In this document: positions 1 through 6,255 of the stretch, one piece after another
Numbering within the stretch: position 1 is the first letter of the stretch
Layout of the letters: each line of letters starts with the position of its first letter
Assembly: GCA_002477475.1 (NCBI GenBank)
Contig: DLPX01000012.1
Location: 29,083 to 38,682, forward strand
Length of the DNA: 9,600 nucleotides
Direction: 5' to 3'
Source of the DNA: Proteobacteria bacterium UBA7447
GTDB lineage: Bacteria > Pseudomonadota > Gammaproteobacteria > Arenicellales > UBA868
Program-made: the position numbers and the translations under genes
Notes under the pieces: generated by a model
The model's database searches: none
Told to the model about the DNA's origin: nothing
What the model saw: only the letters and a program-made list of their open reading frames with translations

Positions 1-137
1 AGCAACAGCATGTCGGCCTGCTCGGCGTCCTCTGTCAGCACCATATCGTGGGAGGCTGCCATCAGGTCAGCGATCCTGCTGGAGTCGTAGTCGTTCATCT
101 GACAGCCGAACGTCTTGATATAAAGTTTGCGGGGCAT
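1..137 (-). CDS. miaB: tRNA-2-methylthio-N6-dimethylallyladenosine synthase MiaB (N-terminal part)
   Basis: This is the first 45 codons of MiaB, the radical-SAM methylthiotransferase that adds a methylthio group to i6A37 of tRNAs reading UNN codons. The gene runs off the left edge. The visible N-terminus starts MPRKLYIKTFGCQMNDYDSS and continues through ADLMAASHDMVLTEDAEQAD, which closely follows E. coli MiaB (TKKLHIKTWGCQMNEYDSS). Cys12 in the GCQMN motif is the first of three cysteines of the UPF0004 domain that hold the auxiliary [4Fe-4S] cluster; the other two and the radical-SAM CxxxCxxC lie outside the window. The ATG at 135-137 is chosen because it gives the family N-terminus exactly. 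There is no strong Shine-Dalgarno sequence before it. It lies 57 bp after the thioesterase gene on the same strand, so co-transcription is possible. As an Fe-S enzyme it is a plausible client of the suf genes in this window (inference). Confidence 0.95.
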   Translation of the reverse strand, partial: MPRKLYIKTFGCQMNDYDSSRIADLMAASHDMVLTEDAEQADMLL

Positions 138-194
138 CTTGGTTTCAGGAAAATGCGGCTGGGTCGTTATTGCTGATAAGCCTATTCACGTAAT

Positions 195-719
195 TTAACC
201 ATCGACGGGGGCGCTTGTGGGCAGCAACCGTGCCTCATCGATCCGGCGAATCACTTTTTTGGCAAGGGCCTGGCGCTCTTTTTCGAAGTGCGCACGAACC
301 GCCTCCGGTATCGGCACCGGCTTGCCCGTAACACGATCGATAAATACGTGGACAAAAAATCCTGTGGCACTCGGTGCGTCGGCTTGCGGGACAAACACCG
401 CAGTCTCGTAACGCACACTGCTGTTGCCAAGATGAGCAATACGCACCCCGATATCCACGTGGCTCGACGCCGCCACGGGTTTGAGAAAGACGCAGCCGTT
501 TTCCGCCGCCAACGGGATCACCGGATCTGACTGCCAGTCAAGCCCAGTTTCCCGCAGCAACGTCAGGATACCGGTTTCGAAAAAGCGGTAGTACTCAACG
601 TTGTTGACATGTCCGAGCATGTCATAATCACTCCAGCGCGTAATCAAACGCACGTGCAGGGCATAGTCCTCACGTCCCGCAGAGTCAGTCGACCGACCCG
701 GATTCTTCGGCTTCTCCAT
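195..719 (-). CDS. Acyl-CoA thioesterase of the 4HBT/YbgC hotdog family
   Basis: A 174-residue single-domain hotdog-fold thioesterase, predicted to hydrolyse acyl-CoA thioesters in the cytoplasm. The diagnostic stretch is at residues 28-45, RWSDYDMLGHVNNVEYYR, matching the D-x-D-x-x-G-H-V-N-N-x-x-Y pattern of 4-hydroxybenzoyl-CoA thioesterase/FadM/YbgC proteins. Asp31 or Asp33 is the likely catalytic acid, and Glu48 sits at the start of the central helix. The remainder (alternating strands, a GFFVHVFID strand near 120-128 and a charged helix at about 140-165) fits the fold. The open frame continues upstream to 893, but that would run antisense through the hydrolase gene. The ATG at 717-719 puts a normal short lead before the domain and is chosen. 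A GGGAG lies about 12 nt before it. The substrate cannot be told from sequence. It precedes miaB on the same strand. Confidence 0.88.
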   Translation of the reverse strand: MEKPKNPGRSTDSAGREDYALHVRLITRWSDYDMLGHVNNVEYYRFFETGILTLLRETGLDWQSDPVIPLAAENGCVFLKPVAASSHVDIGVRIAHLGNSSVRYETAVFVPQADAPSATGFFVHVFIDRVTGKPVPIPEAVRAHFEKERQALAKKVIRRIDEARLLPTSAPVDG

Positions 720-736
720 GATCAGGACACGCTCCC
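720..736. promoter_or_regulatory. 17-bp divergent intergenic spacer (ribosome-binding region only)
   Basis: Only 17 bp separate the chosen starts of the minus-strand thioesterase (719) and the plus-strand hydrolase (737). The spacer holds AGGA at 723-726, about ten bases ahead of the plus-strand ATG, and on the other strand GGGAG, about twelve bases ahead of the minus-strand ATG. It is too short for a promoter in either direction. If both starts are right, each gene's promoter must lie inside the other gene's coding sequence, or at least one mRNA starts elsewhere. This reading depends on the start choices and on no experimental information. Confidence 0.4.
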
Positions 737-1276
737 ATGCCCAGCCCGGTCGGACATATCTTGTTTGCCTTCGCAATATCGGGAGTCCCAAAACCGCGTG
801 ACGTACTGACCCAGTGGTGGCCCGTGTTGGTGCTGCTCGCTGCGATTGCCCCGGATCTCGATTTTCTGCCGGGTATCGTGATTGGCGATCCAAACCGTTT
901 TCATCATGGTCCGACCCACTCGATTGCCGCGGCTGTGGTTTTTACCTTCGTGATCGCGTTGATGTTCCGGAGTCTGTCGAAAACCCAGATTCTCGTCCTC
1001 TTCCTGGTGTACGCCGGCCATGTTCTGATCGATACCCTGGCGAAGGACCTCGATGTGCCATTCGGCGTGCCGCTTTTCTGGCCGTTCGATTCTCATTACT
1101 ACATCTCGCCTGTCGCGCTCTTTAGCAACTTCAGTCATGGTACTCATAATGAGGGGCTTGGCGGCGTGATCCGGGACATCTTCTCCGTACACAACCTGTG
1201 GACGGTGGCAATTGAAATGGCGATTCTCGGTCCGCTGTTATGGTTGACCGAGCGCTATCGGCGCCGGGCAGACTGA
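737..1276 (+). CDS. Membrane metal-dependent hydrolase, YdjM/DUF457 family
   Basis: A 179-residue membrane protein of the family annotated as inner-membrane metal-dependent hydrolase (YdjM, LexA-binding, DUF457, Pfam PF04307). Conserved polar motifs sit between hydrophobic segments: PSPVGH at the N-terminus (His7), APDLDFL (Asp40, Asp42), HHGPTHS at 56-62 and HVLIDTLAKD (His95, Asp99). These His/Asp residues are the presumed metal ligands. Predicted membrane spans are at about 27-45, 62-79, 84-100 and 152-171. The ATG at 737 is chosen because it places PSPVGH at the extreme N-terminus as usual in the family; AGGA at 723-726 could serve as its ribosome-binding site. Family function is poorly established; roles in phospholipid or envelope metabolism and in the SOS response have been suggested. 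It is the only plus-strand gene here and is convergent with the suf operon. Confidence 0.85.
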   Translation: MPSPVGHILFAFAISGVPKPRDVLTQWWPVLVLLAAIAPDLDFLPGIVIGDPNRFHHGPTHSIAAAVVFTFVIALMFRSLSKTQILVLFLVYAGHVLIDTLAKDLDVPFGVPLFWPFDSHYYISPVALFSNFSHGTHNEGLGGVIRDIFSVHNLWTVAIEMAILGPLLWLTERYRRRAD

Positions 1277-1281
1277 AGAAC

Positions 1282-1299
1282 CCCGTCTGCGGCGGCGGG
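1282..1299. terminator. Weak hairpin between convergent genes
   Basis: CCCGTC at 1282-1287 can pair (one G-U) with GGCGGG at 1294-1299, giving a 6-bp stem and a 6-nt loop between the stop of the plus-strand hydrolase (1276) and the stop of the minus-strand Rieske gene (1302). Position and symmetry suggest a bidirectional terminator. Neither side carries a clear U tract: the minus-strand side reads GGTTCTT and the plus-strand side TCTCAG. Rho-independent activity is therefore doubtful. Confidence 0.25.
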
Positions 1300-1301
1300 T
1301 C

Positions 1302-1622
1302 TCAGTCCCAACGATCGTCTCTCACCCAGACGTCACCGTCTTCGATCTTTACCGGAAATACGTGCAGACCCTCATATGCAGGGGGCGAAAGCACTTCTCC
1401 CGTACGAAGGCAGAAACGGGCGCCGTGGCGGGGGCATTCGATAGCGCCCTCCACGATACAGCCGCCCGAGATATCGCTGCCATCATGGGTGCAAAGATCC
1501 TCAAGCGCAAAGATATCATCGCCAAGGCGGGCCAGCACCACCGCATCATCATCGAGGCTCACTGCAAGGGGAGTTTCCGTCTGCACCTCTTCGGCACGCG
1601 CGACGCGGACCCAGTCGCTCAT
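1302..1622 (-). CDS. Small Rieske-type [2Fe-2S] ferredoxin at the end of the suf operon
   Basis: A 106-residue soluble protein consisting of one Rieske domain. The ligand boxes are CTHDG at 44-48 (Cys44, His46) and CPRHGARF at 63-70 (Cys63, His66), giving the C-x-H...C-x2-H set of two Cys and two His that binds a [2Fe-2S] cluster. Extra cysteines are at 55 and 71. The short boxes and lack of a membrane anchor place it with the ferredoxin components of ring-hydroxylating oxygenases (NirD/BphF-like) rather than with bc1 Rieske proteins. Proteins of this type are commonly annotated as non-heme iron oxygenase ferredoxin subunit and recur at the end of suf operons. Its ATG at 1620-1622 overlaps the sufT stop as ATGA, so it is translationally coupled to sufT. 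No oxygenase partner is present. A role in electron supply to cluster assembly, or as a cluster acceptor, is inference. Confidence 0.9.
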   Translation of the reverse strand: MSDWVRVARAEEVQTETPLAVSLDDDAVVLARLGDDIFALEDLCTHDGSDISGGCIVEGAIECPRHGARFCLRTGEVLSPPAYEGLHVFPVKIEDGDVWVRDDRWD

Positions 1623-2053
1623 CAGAAAATCCCGAGTTCAAGTCGGGCTGCCTCGCTCATGACTTCCGGACCCCATGGCGGCTCCCACACCAGGTCCACC
1701 ACAACTTCGCCAACACCCTCGACACCGCGAGCCGCCATCTCGACTTCTCCCGGCAATGACCCGGCCACCGGGCACATGGGTGAGGTCAAGGTCATATCAA
1801 TCTTTACCTGACTTTCTTCGTCGATATCGACCCGATAGATAAGGCCAAGATCATAGATATTGAGCGGGATCTCAGGGTCATAAACCTCGCGTACCCCGGC
1901 AATCACGCGGTCCAGCAGCGTCTCATCCGCTGAGGCTGACGTAAGGCTGACTGAAGGAGGATTGTCCTGACTCTTGGCGTCTTCAGTTTCACCGCCCGCA
2001 TCAGGTGCGTCCGGCGCAGCGGGTTCGGGGATATCGGATTCGGTGCTGCTCAT
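1622..2053 (-). CDS. sufT: Fe-S maturation factor SufT (MIP18/DUF59 family)
   Basis: A 143-residue protein with a MIP18 (DUF59) domain in residues 45-143. Hallmarks are DPEIPLNIYDLGLIY (59-73), TLTSPMCPVAGSLP (88-101) with the conserved Cys94, and VWEPPWGPEVMSEAARLELG (122-141). In the family this domain helps deliver Fe-S clusters to target proteins, especially under high demand. The first 44 residues are an acidic, Pro/Ala/Ser-rich, probably disordered extension, so the protein is longer than the bare domain. It starts 44 nt after sufD, exactly where many suf operons carry sufS, and its stop overlaps the Rieske start. A small AGGA/TCCT inverted repeat (2058-2069) lies just before its start and includes the best Shine-Dalgarno candidate. 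Because the N-terminus is poorly conserved, the exact start is less certain than the identity. Confidence 0.92.
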   Translation of the reverse strand: MSSTESDIPEPAAPDAPDAGGETEDAKSQDNPPSVSLTSASADETLLDRVIAGVREVYDPEIPLNIYDLGLIYRVDIDEESQVKIDMTLTSPMCPVAGSLPGEVEMAARGVEGVGEVVVDLVWEPPWGPEVMSEAARLELGIF

Positions 2054-2097
2054 TTCAAGGACAGATCCTAGTTATCTGGTTTTGGAAATACGACACA

Positions 2098-3438
2098 TCA
2101 ACGGGCCGCTTCTGTAGGCGCTGCCGGGGACAACTGCCCCGACACCTTGGCGGATAGATAGTCCTGCAAAGCCGCAGGTTCTATCGTTTCGAGGACTTCT
2201 GCGGCAAAAGCCTGCGTCAGCATCCTGCGCGCCGCCTCGCGTTCAATGCCGCGAGACACGAGATAAAAAAGCGCTGCTTCATCCAACTGCCCTACTGTGG
2301 CCCCGTGGGCGCATTTCACGTCGTCCGCGTAAATCTCCAACTGCGGTTTGGTGTCAATCTCGGCATCTGCCGAGAGCAGCAGGTTCTGATTGCTTTGCTC
2401 CGAATCGGTTTTCTGCGCATCCGGCTGAACAACGATTCGGCCATGAAATACGGCGTGGCCCCGATCACCGAGCACGCCCTTGTAACACTCGCGACTGGTG
2501 CACTCAGGCGCGTTGTGCGAGATGTGAGTGTGATTGTCAACATGACAACGGCCAAAAGCGAGGTAGGCGCCATCGAGACTTGCCGCGGCGCCCTTCGCGT
2601 CCAGATTGACCCGAGCGTCGTTACGCACCCAAGCCCGACCCACCGTCGCCGTGGTCGCTTTGAGTCTGGCGGATCCTGCAACACGCGCAAACAATCCGCC
2701 CACATGGAAAGTGCGCTCCGCCTGATCCTGCACACAGCAGTAATCCAGCGAGGCGTCTTCTTCCAGGATGATTTCGGTCAGCGCGTTGCTGAGAGTCCGA
2801 TCTTCTGCGCACGAGAGATGGCGCTCAATCACGCTGGCGCGACTTCCAGTGCCCAACGTGATGAGATTACGAGGCAAACTCAAAAAGCCCTCACCGCTGC
2901 ATCCCGACAGGAATACCAGCTCAATGGGCTTGTCCAGTTCTACGCCCGGTGCGATTTCGATCAGGGCACCGTCACCGACAAACGCTGAATTCATGGCAGC
3001 GAATCCGTGCGGCATCTCGCCCATCGCCGATCCGATGTGTTTTGTAACGGAATCAGGATCTGTTTTGAGGACCTCTCCTAGACCTGCCAGCCGGATTCCT
3101 TCCGGAAGACCATCGAGAGTTGAGTGCTCTGGCTGGTAGAAGCCATCTGCAAACACGAGGCGCCAACTGTCCAGGTTTTCGATCGACGATGCGTCGACCA
3201 TCTCTTTGGAGCATTCAACACTGGGCGCCGCGGGGGTAAATCTCGTTCGTGTAATCGCCTTGATGGAGGTGTACTTCCAGTCCTCATCTCGCTGGGTCGG
3301 CAATCCCCGTTCCCCCAACAACTGCAGGGCCTCTGACCGGCTGTGGTCAAGCGCCGCGACACCGACTGCCGGCAGGGCACTAGCCTGCGCCTGTTGCGCC
3401 TCAATATAAGGCGCGGCGTGACTTTCGGCCGCGCTCAT
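2098..3438 (-). CDS. sufD: Fe-S cluster assembly scaffold subunit SufD
   Basis: A 446-residue SufD, one of the two paralogous beta-helix subunits of the cytoplasmic SufBC2D scaffold. Identity rests on the C-terminal signature DDVKCAHGATVGQLDE (about 372-387), where Cys376 and His378 lie; His378 corresponds to the E. coli SufD histidine (His360) implicated in cluster assembly and iron handling. It is followed by the helical segment ALFYLVSRGI. Around 32-55 the LGERGLPTQRDEDWKYTS stretch is typical of the SufD N-terminal domain. Length is close to the family's usual 420-450. The ATG at 3436-3438 overlaps the sufC stop as ATGA, so SufC and SufD are translationally coupled, consistent with their direct contact in the complex. 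It is followed after 44 nt by sufT, not by sufS. Confidence 0.96.
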   Translation of the reverse strand: MSAAESHAAPYIEAQQAQASALPAVGVAALDHSRSEALQLLGERGLPTQRDEDWKYTSIKAITRTRFTPAAPSVECSKEMVDASSIENLDSWRLVFADGFYQPEHSTLDGLPEGIRLAGLGEVLKTDPDSVTKHIGSAMGEMPHGFAAMNSAFVGDGALIEIAPGVELDKPIELVFLSGCSGEGFLSLPRNLITLGTGSRASVIERHLSCAEDRTLSNALTEIILEEDASLDYCCVQDQAERTFHVGGLFARVAGSARLKATTATVGRAWVRNDARVNLDAKGAAASLDGAYLAFGRCHVDNHTHISHNAPECTSRECYKGVLGDRGHAVFHGRIVVQPDAQKTDSEQSNQNLLLSADAEIDTKPQLEIYADDVKCAHGATVGQLDEAALFYLVSRGIEREAARRMLTQAFAAEVLETIEPAALQDYLSAKVSGQLSPAAPTEAAR

Positions 3439-4193
3439 GCGGTGGCCGAGTCGCCGGCTTCAATCCAGCCGTAACCGCGCTCTTCTAGATCCAGAGCCAA
3501 TCCTTTGTCGCCGGAGCGCACAATCCGGCCACCTGCGAGCACATGTACATAATCCGGCACGATGTAATCCAGGAGTCTTTGGTAATGCGTCACAAGAATT
3601 ACCGAACGATCTTCTGACCGCAGGGCGTTGACCCCGCCAGCAACAATCTTTAACGCATCAATATCCAGCCCCGAATCCGTCTCATCCAGAACCGCAAGGC
3701 GCGGTTCCAGCATTGCCATCTGAAAAATCTCGTTGCGTTTTTTCTCTCCGCCGGAGAACCCTTCGTTGACTGAGCGGTAGAGGAACTCCTCTTTCATCTC
3801 AACGAGTTTGAGTTTCTCGCGGACCAATTTGAGAAAATCCAGCGCATCCAACTCTTTCTCTCCGCGGTGGCGGCGTGCCGCATTCAGGCCCTCCTTCAAC
3901 AGCGCGATATTCGCTACGCCTGGGATCTCCACCGGGTATTGGAAGGCGAGAAACACCCCTTCATGTGCCCGCTCCTCGGGCGCCATTTCCAAAAGGTCGT
4001 TTTCCAGAAAAGACACAGAACCATCGGTTACTTCATAACCCTCGCGACCGGCGATGACATTGGCGAGCGTGCTCTTGCCCGAACCGTTTGGCCCCATGAT
4101 GGCGTGCACCTCTCCGGGGCCCACCTCCAGATTGAGGCCGTTCAGGATGGCTTTGCCATCCACAGTTACTTTTAAATCGCTAATCTTTAGCAT
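3435..4193 (-). CDS. sufC: Fe-S cluster assembly ATPase SufC
   Basis: A 252-residue ABC-type ATPase that drives conformational change of the SufBC2D scaffold; it is cytoplasmic and has no transport partner. All nucleotide-binding elements are present: Walker A GPNGSGKST at 34-42 (Lys40), Q-loop FQYPVEIPG (Gln85), ABC signature FSGGEKKR at 146-153, Walker B LAVLDE at 166-171 (Asp170, Glu171) and the switch His203 in VTHYQ. Lys40, Glu171 and His203 carry the same numbers as the essential residues of E. coli SufC, so the protein is collinear with it. FSGGEKKRNE is the SufC-type variant of the signature. The start at 4191-4193 gives the usual short MLKISDLKV lead; before it are a weak GAGA and a run of seven T. 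The sufB gene lies 72 bp upstream, and the stop overlaps the sufD start. Confidence 0.97.
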   Translation of the reverse strand: MLKISDLKVTVDGKAILNGLNLEVGPGEVHAIMGPNGSGKSTLANVIAGREGYEVTDGSVSFLENDLLEMAPEERAHEGVFLAFQYPVEIPGVANIALLKEGLNAARRHRGEKELDALDFLKLVREKLKLVEMKEEFLYRSVNEGFSGGEKKRNEIFQMAMLEPRLAVLDETDSGLDIDALKIVAGGVNALRSEDRSVILVTHYQRLLDYIVPDYVHVLAGGRIVRSGDKGLALDLEERGYGWIEAGDSATA

Positions 4194-4229
4194 GTTGTTC
4201 TCAAAAAAATCGGGGCATTAAATTCGGGG

Positions 4230-4261
4230 AGGGCCGAAGACCGGGCGATCATCCGGCCCGG
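4230..4261 (-). promoter_or_regulatory. Mutually exclusive inverted repeats in the sufB-sufC spacer
   Basis: Two inverted repeats share one arm directly after the sufB stop. CCGGGC (4241-4246) pairs with GCCCGG (4256-4261), leaving a 9-nt loop. Alternatively GGGCCG (4231-4236) pairs with CGGCCC (4255-4260), leaving an 18-nt loop. They cannot form together. This is the only sizeable spacer (72 bp) inside the suf cluster, and on the transcribed strand a run of seven T (4209-4203) follows some 20 nt later. The arrangement could slow polymerase, shield or direct cleavage of the mRNA, or tune SufB relative to SufC and SufD. It is not a standard terminator because the T run does not directly follow a stem. 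Role is inference. Confidence 0.35.
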
Positions 4262-4265
4262 AGCA

Positions 4266-5714
4266 TCAGCCTACGGCACCCTCGAGGCTGATGCCCAGCA
4301 GTTTCTGGGCCTCTACGGCAAACTCCATGGGCAGTTCGCGGAACACTTCCTTGCAGAATCCATTCACGATCATGGATACCGCATCTTCCTCGGAAAGACC
4401 TCTCTGTCGACAGTAGAACAGTTGATCCTCACCGATCTTGGAAGTGGACGCCTCATGCTCGATCGTCGCGGAGGGATTTTTCACCTCAATATAAGGGAAG
4501 GTGTGCGCCCCGCACCGGTCTCCCATCAGGAGCGAGTCACACTGCGAGTAGTTGCGCGCACCCTTAGCGCCTTTCAGCACCTTCACAAGACCCCGGTAGG
4601 CATTCTGTCCACGGCCGGCGGAGATGCCTTTGGAGATGATCGTACTGGAGGTATGTTCTCCGATATGGACCATCTTCGTTCCGGTATCCGCCTGCTGGCA
4701 ATTATTGGTCAGGGCCACGGAATAAAACTCTCCGGTGGAGTGATTACCTTCCAGCAGTACGCTGGGATACTTCCAGGTAATCGCTGAACCGGTTTCAACC
4801 TGCGTCCACGAGATTTTCGCGTTATCTCCCCGACAGGCTCCGCGCTTGGTCACGAAGTTGTAGATTCCGCCCCGGCCCTCTTCATCACCCGGGTACCAGT
4901 TCTGCACGGTGGAGTACTTGATCTGGGCGTCCTTCATCGCGACCAATTCGACAACCGCGGCATGCAGTTGGTTTTCATCGCGCATGGGCGCCGTACAGCC
5001 CTCAAGGTAACTGACATAACTGCCTTCGTCGGCGATGATCAGGGTCCGCTCAAACTGCCCGGTATTAAGCGCATTGATTCGAAAGTAGGTCGACAACTCC
5101 ATCGGGCAACGCACCCCCTTGGGGACATACACGAAAGAGCCTTCGGTAAACACCGCCGAATTCAATCCTGCATAAAAGTTATCGCTGGCCGGCACCACTG
5201 ATCCCAGATACTCACGCACCAGTTCGGGATGATTAGCCATGGCTTCCGACAGCGGGCAGAAGATCACCCCCGCCTCCGCCAATTTGTCCTTGAAGGTCGT
5301 CGTGACCGATACACTGTCAAAGACCGCATCCACTGCCACGCCTGCGAGCGCCTTTTGCTCTTCCAGAGGAATGCCGAGCTTGTTGTAGGTCTCGATCAGT
5401 TTGGGGTCAACTTCGTCCAGACTCTTCGGCCGGTCCTCGTCGCGCTTGGGCGCCGAGTAGTAGCTGATCGCCTGAAAATCGATCGGATCATGGTGAACAT
5501 GCGCCCATTCGGGCTTGTCCATTTCCTGCCAACGCCGGAAGGCCTCCAGCCGCCACTCCAGGATAAAGTCGGGTTCTGATTTTTTTGCCGACAAAAAGCG
5601 GATCACGCTCTCATCAAGACCCGGTGGCAGAGTTTCCGCCTCGATATCGGTGACGAATCCTTCCTTGTATTCGCGACCGACGAGTTCGCCAAGTTCTTTA
5701 ACTGCTGTATTCAC
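4266..5714 (-). CDS. sufB: Fe-S cluster assembly scaffold subunit SufB
   Basis: A 482-residue SufB, the scaffold subunit on which sulfur is received and the nascent cluster is built. The C-terminal core is nearly collinear with E. coli SufB: QCDSLLMGDRCGAHTFPY contains Cys392, equivalent to E. coli Cys405, and IEHEASTSKIGEDQLFYC holds His420 and Glu421, equivalent to His433/Glu434, the proposed cluster-site residues. The protein ends LLGISLEGAVG, as SufB proteins typically do. The start is GTG at 5712-5714, preceded by a modest GTGAGA and 31 nt after the iscR stop; no in-frame ATG lies between. A GTG start may lower initiation in comparison with its neighbours. Transcription is almost certainly shared with iscR, and hence under Fe-S control (inference). 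Confidence 0.97.
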   Translation of the reverse strand: MNTAVKELGELVGREYKEGFVTDIEAETLPPGLDESVIRFLSAKKSEPDFILEWRLEAFRRWQEMDKPEWAHVHHDPIDFQAISYYSAPKRDEDRPKSLDEVDPKLIETYNKLGIPLEEQKALAGVAVDAVFDSVSVTTTFKDKLAEAGVIFCPLSEAMANHPELVREYLGSVVPASDNFYAGLNSAVFTEGSFVYVPKGVRCPMELSTYFRINALNTGQFERTLIIADEGSYVSYLEGCTAPMRDENQLHAAVVELVAMKDAQIKYSTVQNWYPGDEEGRGGIYNFVTKRGACRGDNAKISWTQVETGSAITWKYPSVLLEGNHSTGEFYSVALTNNCQQADTGTKMVHIGEHTSSTIISKGISAGRGQNAYRGLVKVLKGAKGARNYSQCDSLLMGDRCGAHTFPYIEVKNPSATIEHEASTSKIGEDQLFYCRQRGLSEEDAVSMIVNGFCKEVFRELPMEFAVEAQKLLGISLEGAVG

Positions 5715-5745
5715 TTATTTTTCTCACGATTACTGGTCAAAAGCC

Positions 5746-6255
5746 CTACTTCAGGGTGCCAATCACGGCGTCGGCCTCGACGACCACGGTTTTAAGGCGT
5801 CCGGACCGAAGACCTTCGCGCACGGCTTCCTGACGCTCCGCCACGGCAATAACTTCGGGGCGGCGTACCAGCTCGCCCAGGGTAATTGCATTCAGGAATT
5901 CAAAGATCTTTTCGCTGAGTTCCATCCACAGTTCATGAGTAAGGCATTTTTCGCCATCAAGACAGTCCGCATTGCCCCCGCAGCGGGTCATGTCGGCGTT
6001 TTCATCCACCGCGGAAATCACCTCCGCAATGGAAATTGAGTCCATTTTCTTGGCCAATCGGTAACCGCCACCCGGGCCGCGGGTGCCTCGCACCAGTCCC
6101 GCTTTTCGCAACTTGGCGAACAATTGTTCCAGATAGGAAAGTGAAATCTCCTGATTTACCGCAATATCCTGCAAGGTAACCGGTCGTTTGCCCTCTTGGA
6201 GCGCAAGATCCAGCATGGCAGTGACAGCATATCTTCCTTTAGTCGTTAATCTCAT
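5746..6255 (-). CDS. iscR: Fe-S cluster-sensing regulator IscR (Rrf2 family)
   Basis: A 169-residue Rrf2-family transcription factor that binds a [2Fe-2S] cluster and adjusts Fe-S biogenesis genes to cluster demand. The winged-helix DNA-binding domain opens MRLTTKGRYAVTAMLDLA and includes the recognition region SLSYLEQLFAKLRKAGLV (38-55) and wing RGPGGGYRL (59-67). The cluster ligands Cys92, Cys98, Cys104 and His107 (TRCGGNADC...KCLTH) have the same residue numbers as in E. coli IscR, which separates it from NsrR, RsrR and cluster-less SufR-like Rrf2 proteins. AGGGAG about nine bases before the ATG is a good ribosome-binding site. Lying 31 nt ahead of sufB, it is the first gene of the suf operon, so autoregulation is expected. 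I did not find a convincing IscR type 1 or type 2 box upstream. Confidence 0.96.
   Translation of the reverse strand: MRLTTKGRYAVTAMLDLALQEGKRPVTLQDIAVNQEISLSYLEQLFAKLRKAGLVRGTRGPGGGYRLAKKMDSISIAEVISAVDENADMTRCGGNADCLDGEKCLTHELWMELSEKIFEFLNAITLGELVRRPEVIAVAERQEAVREGLRSGRLKTVVVEADAVIGTLK

Noticed and set aside
720..893. N-terminal extension of the thioesterase frame to 232 residues
   Set aside because: The extra 58 codons are antisense to the well-conserved hydrolase start, show Arg/Pro-rich composition typical of shadow frames, and lie outside the hotdog domain. The ATG at 717-719 gives a normal family length.
722..1192. Long minus-strand frame opposite the hydrolase
   Set aside because: It is rich in His, Arg, Gln and Met with no recognisable domain, and is fully opposite a conserved gene with metal-ligand motifs.
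2305..2988. 227-residue plus-strand frame inside sufD
   Set aside because: It is a shadow of the high-GC sufD coding sequence, has no known domain, and sufD itself is unmistakable.
4203..4209. T7 run on the minus strand as a terminator within the suf operon
   Set aside because: No stem lies directly before the run, the nearest hairpin is some 20 nt away, and sufC must be expressed with sufB; a terminator there is unlikely.
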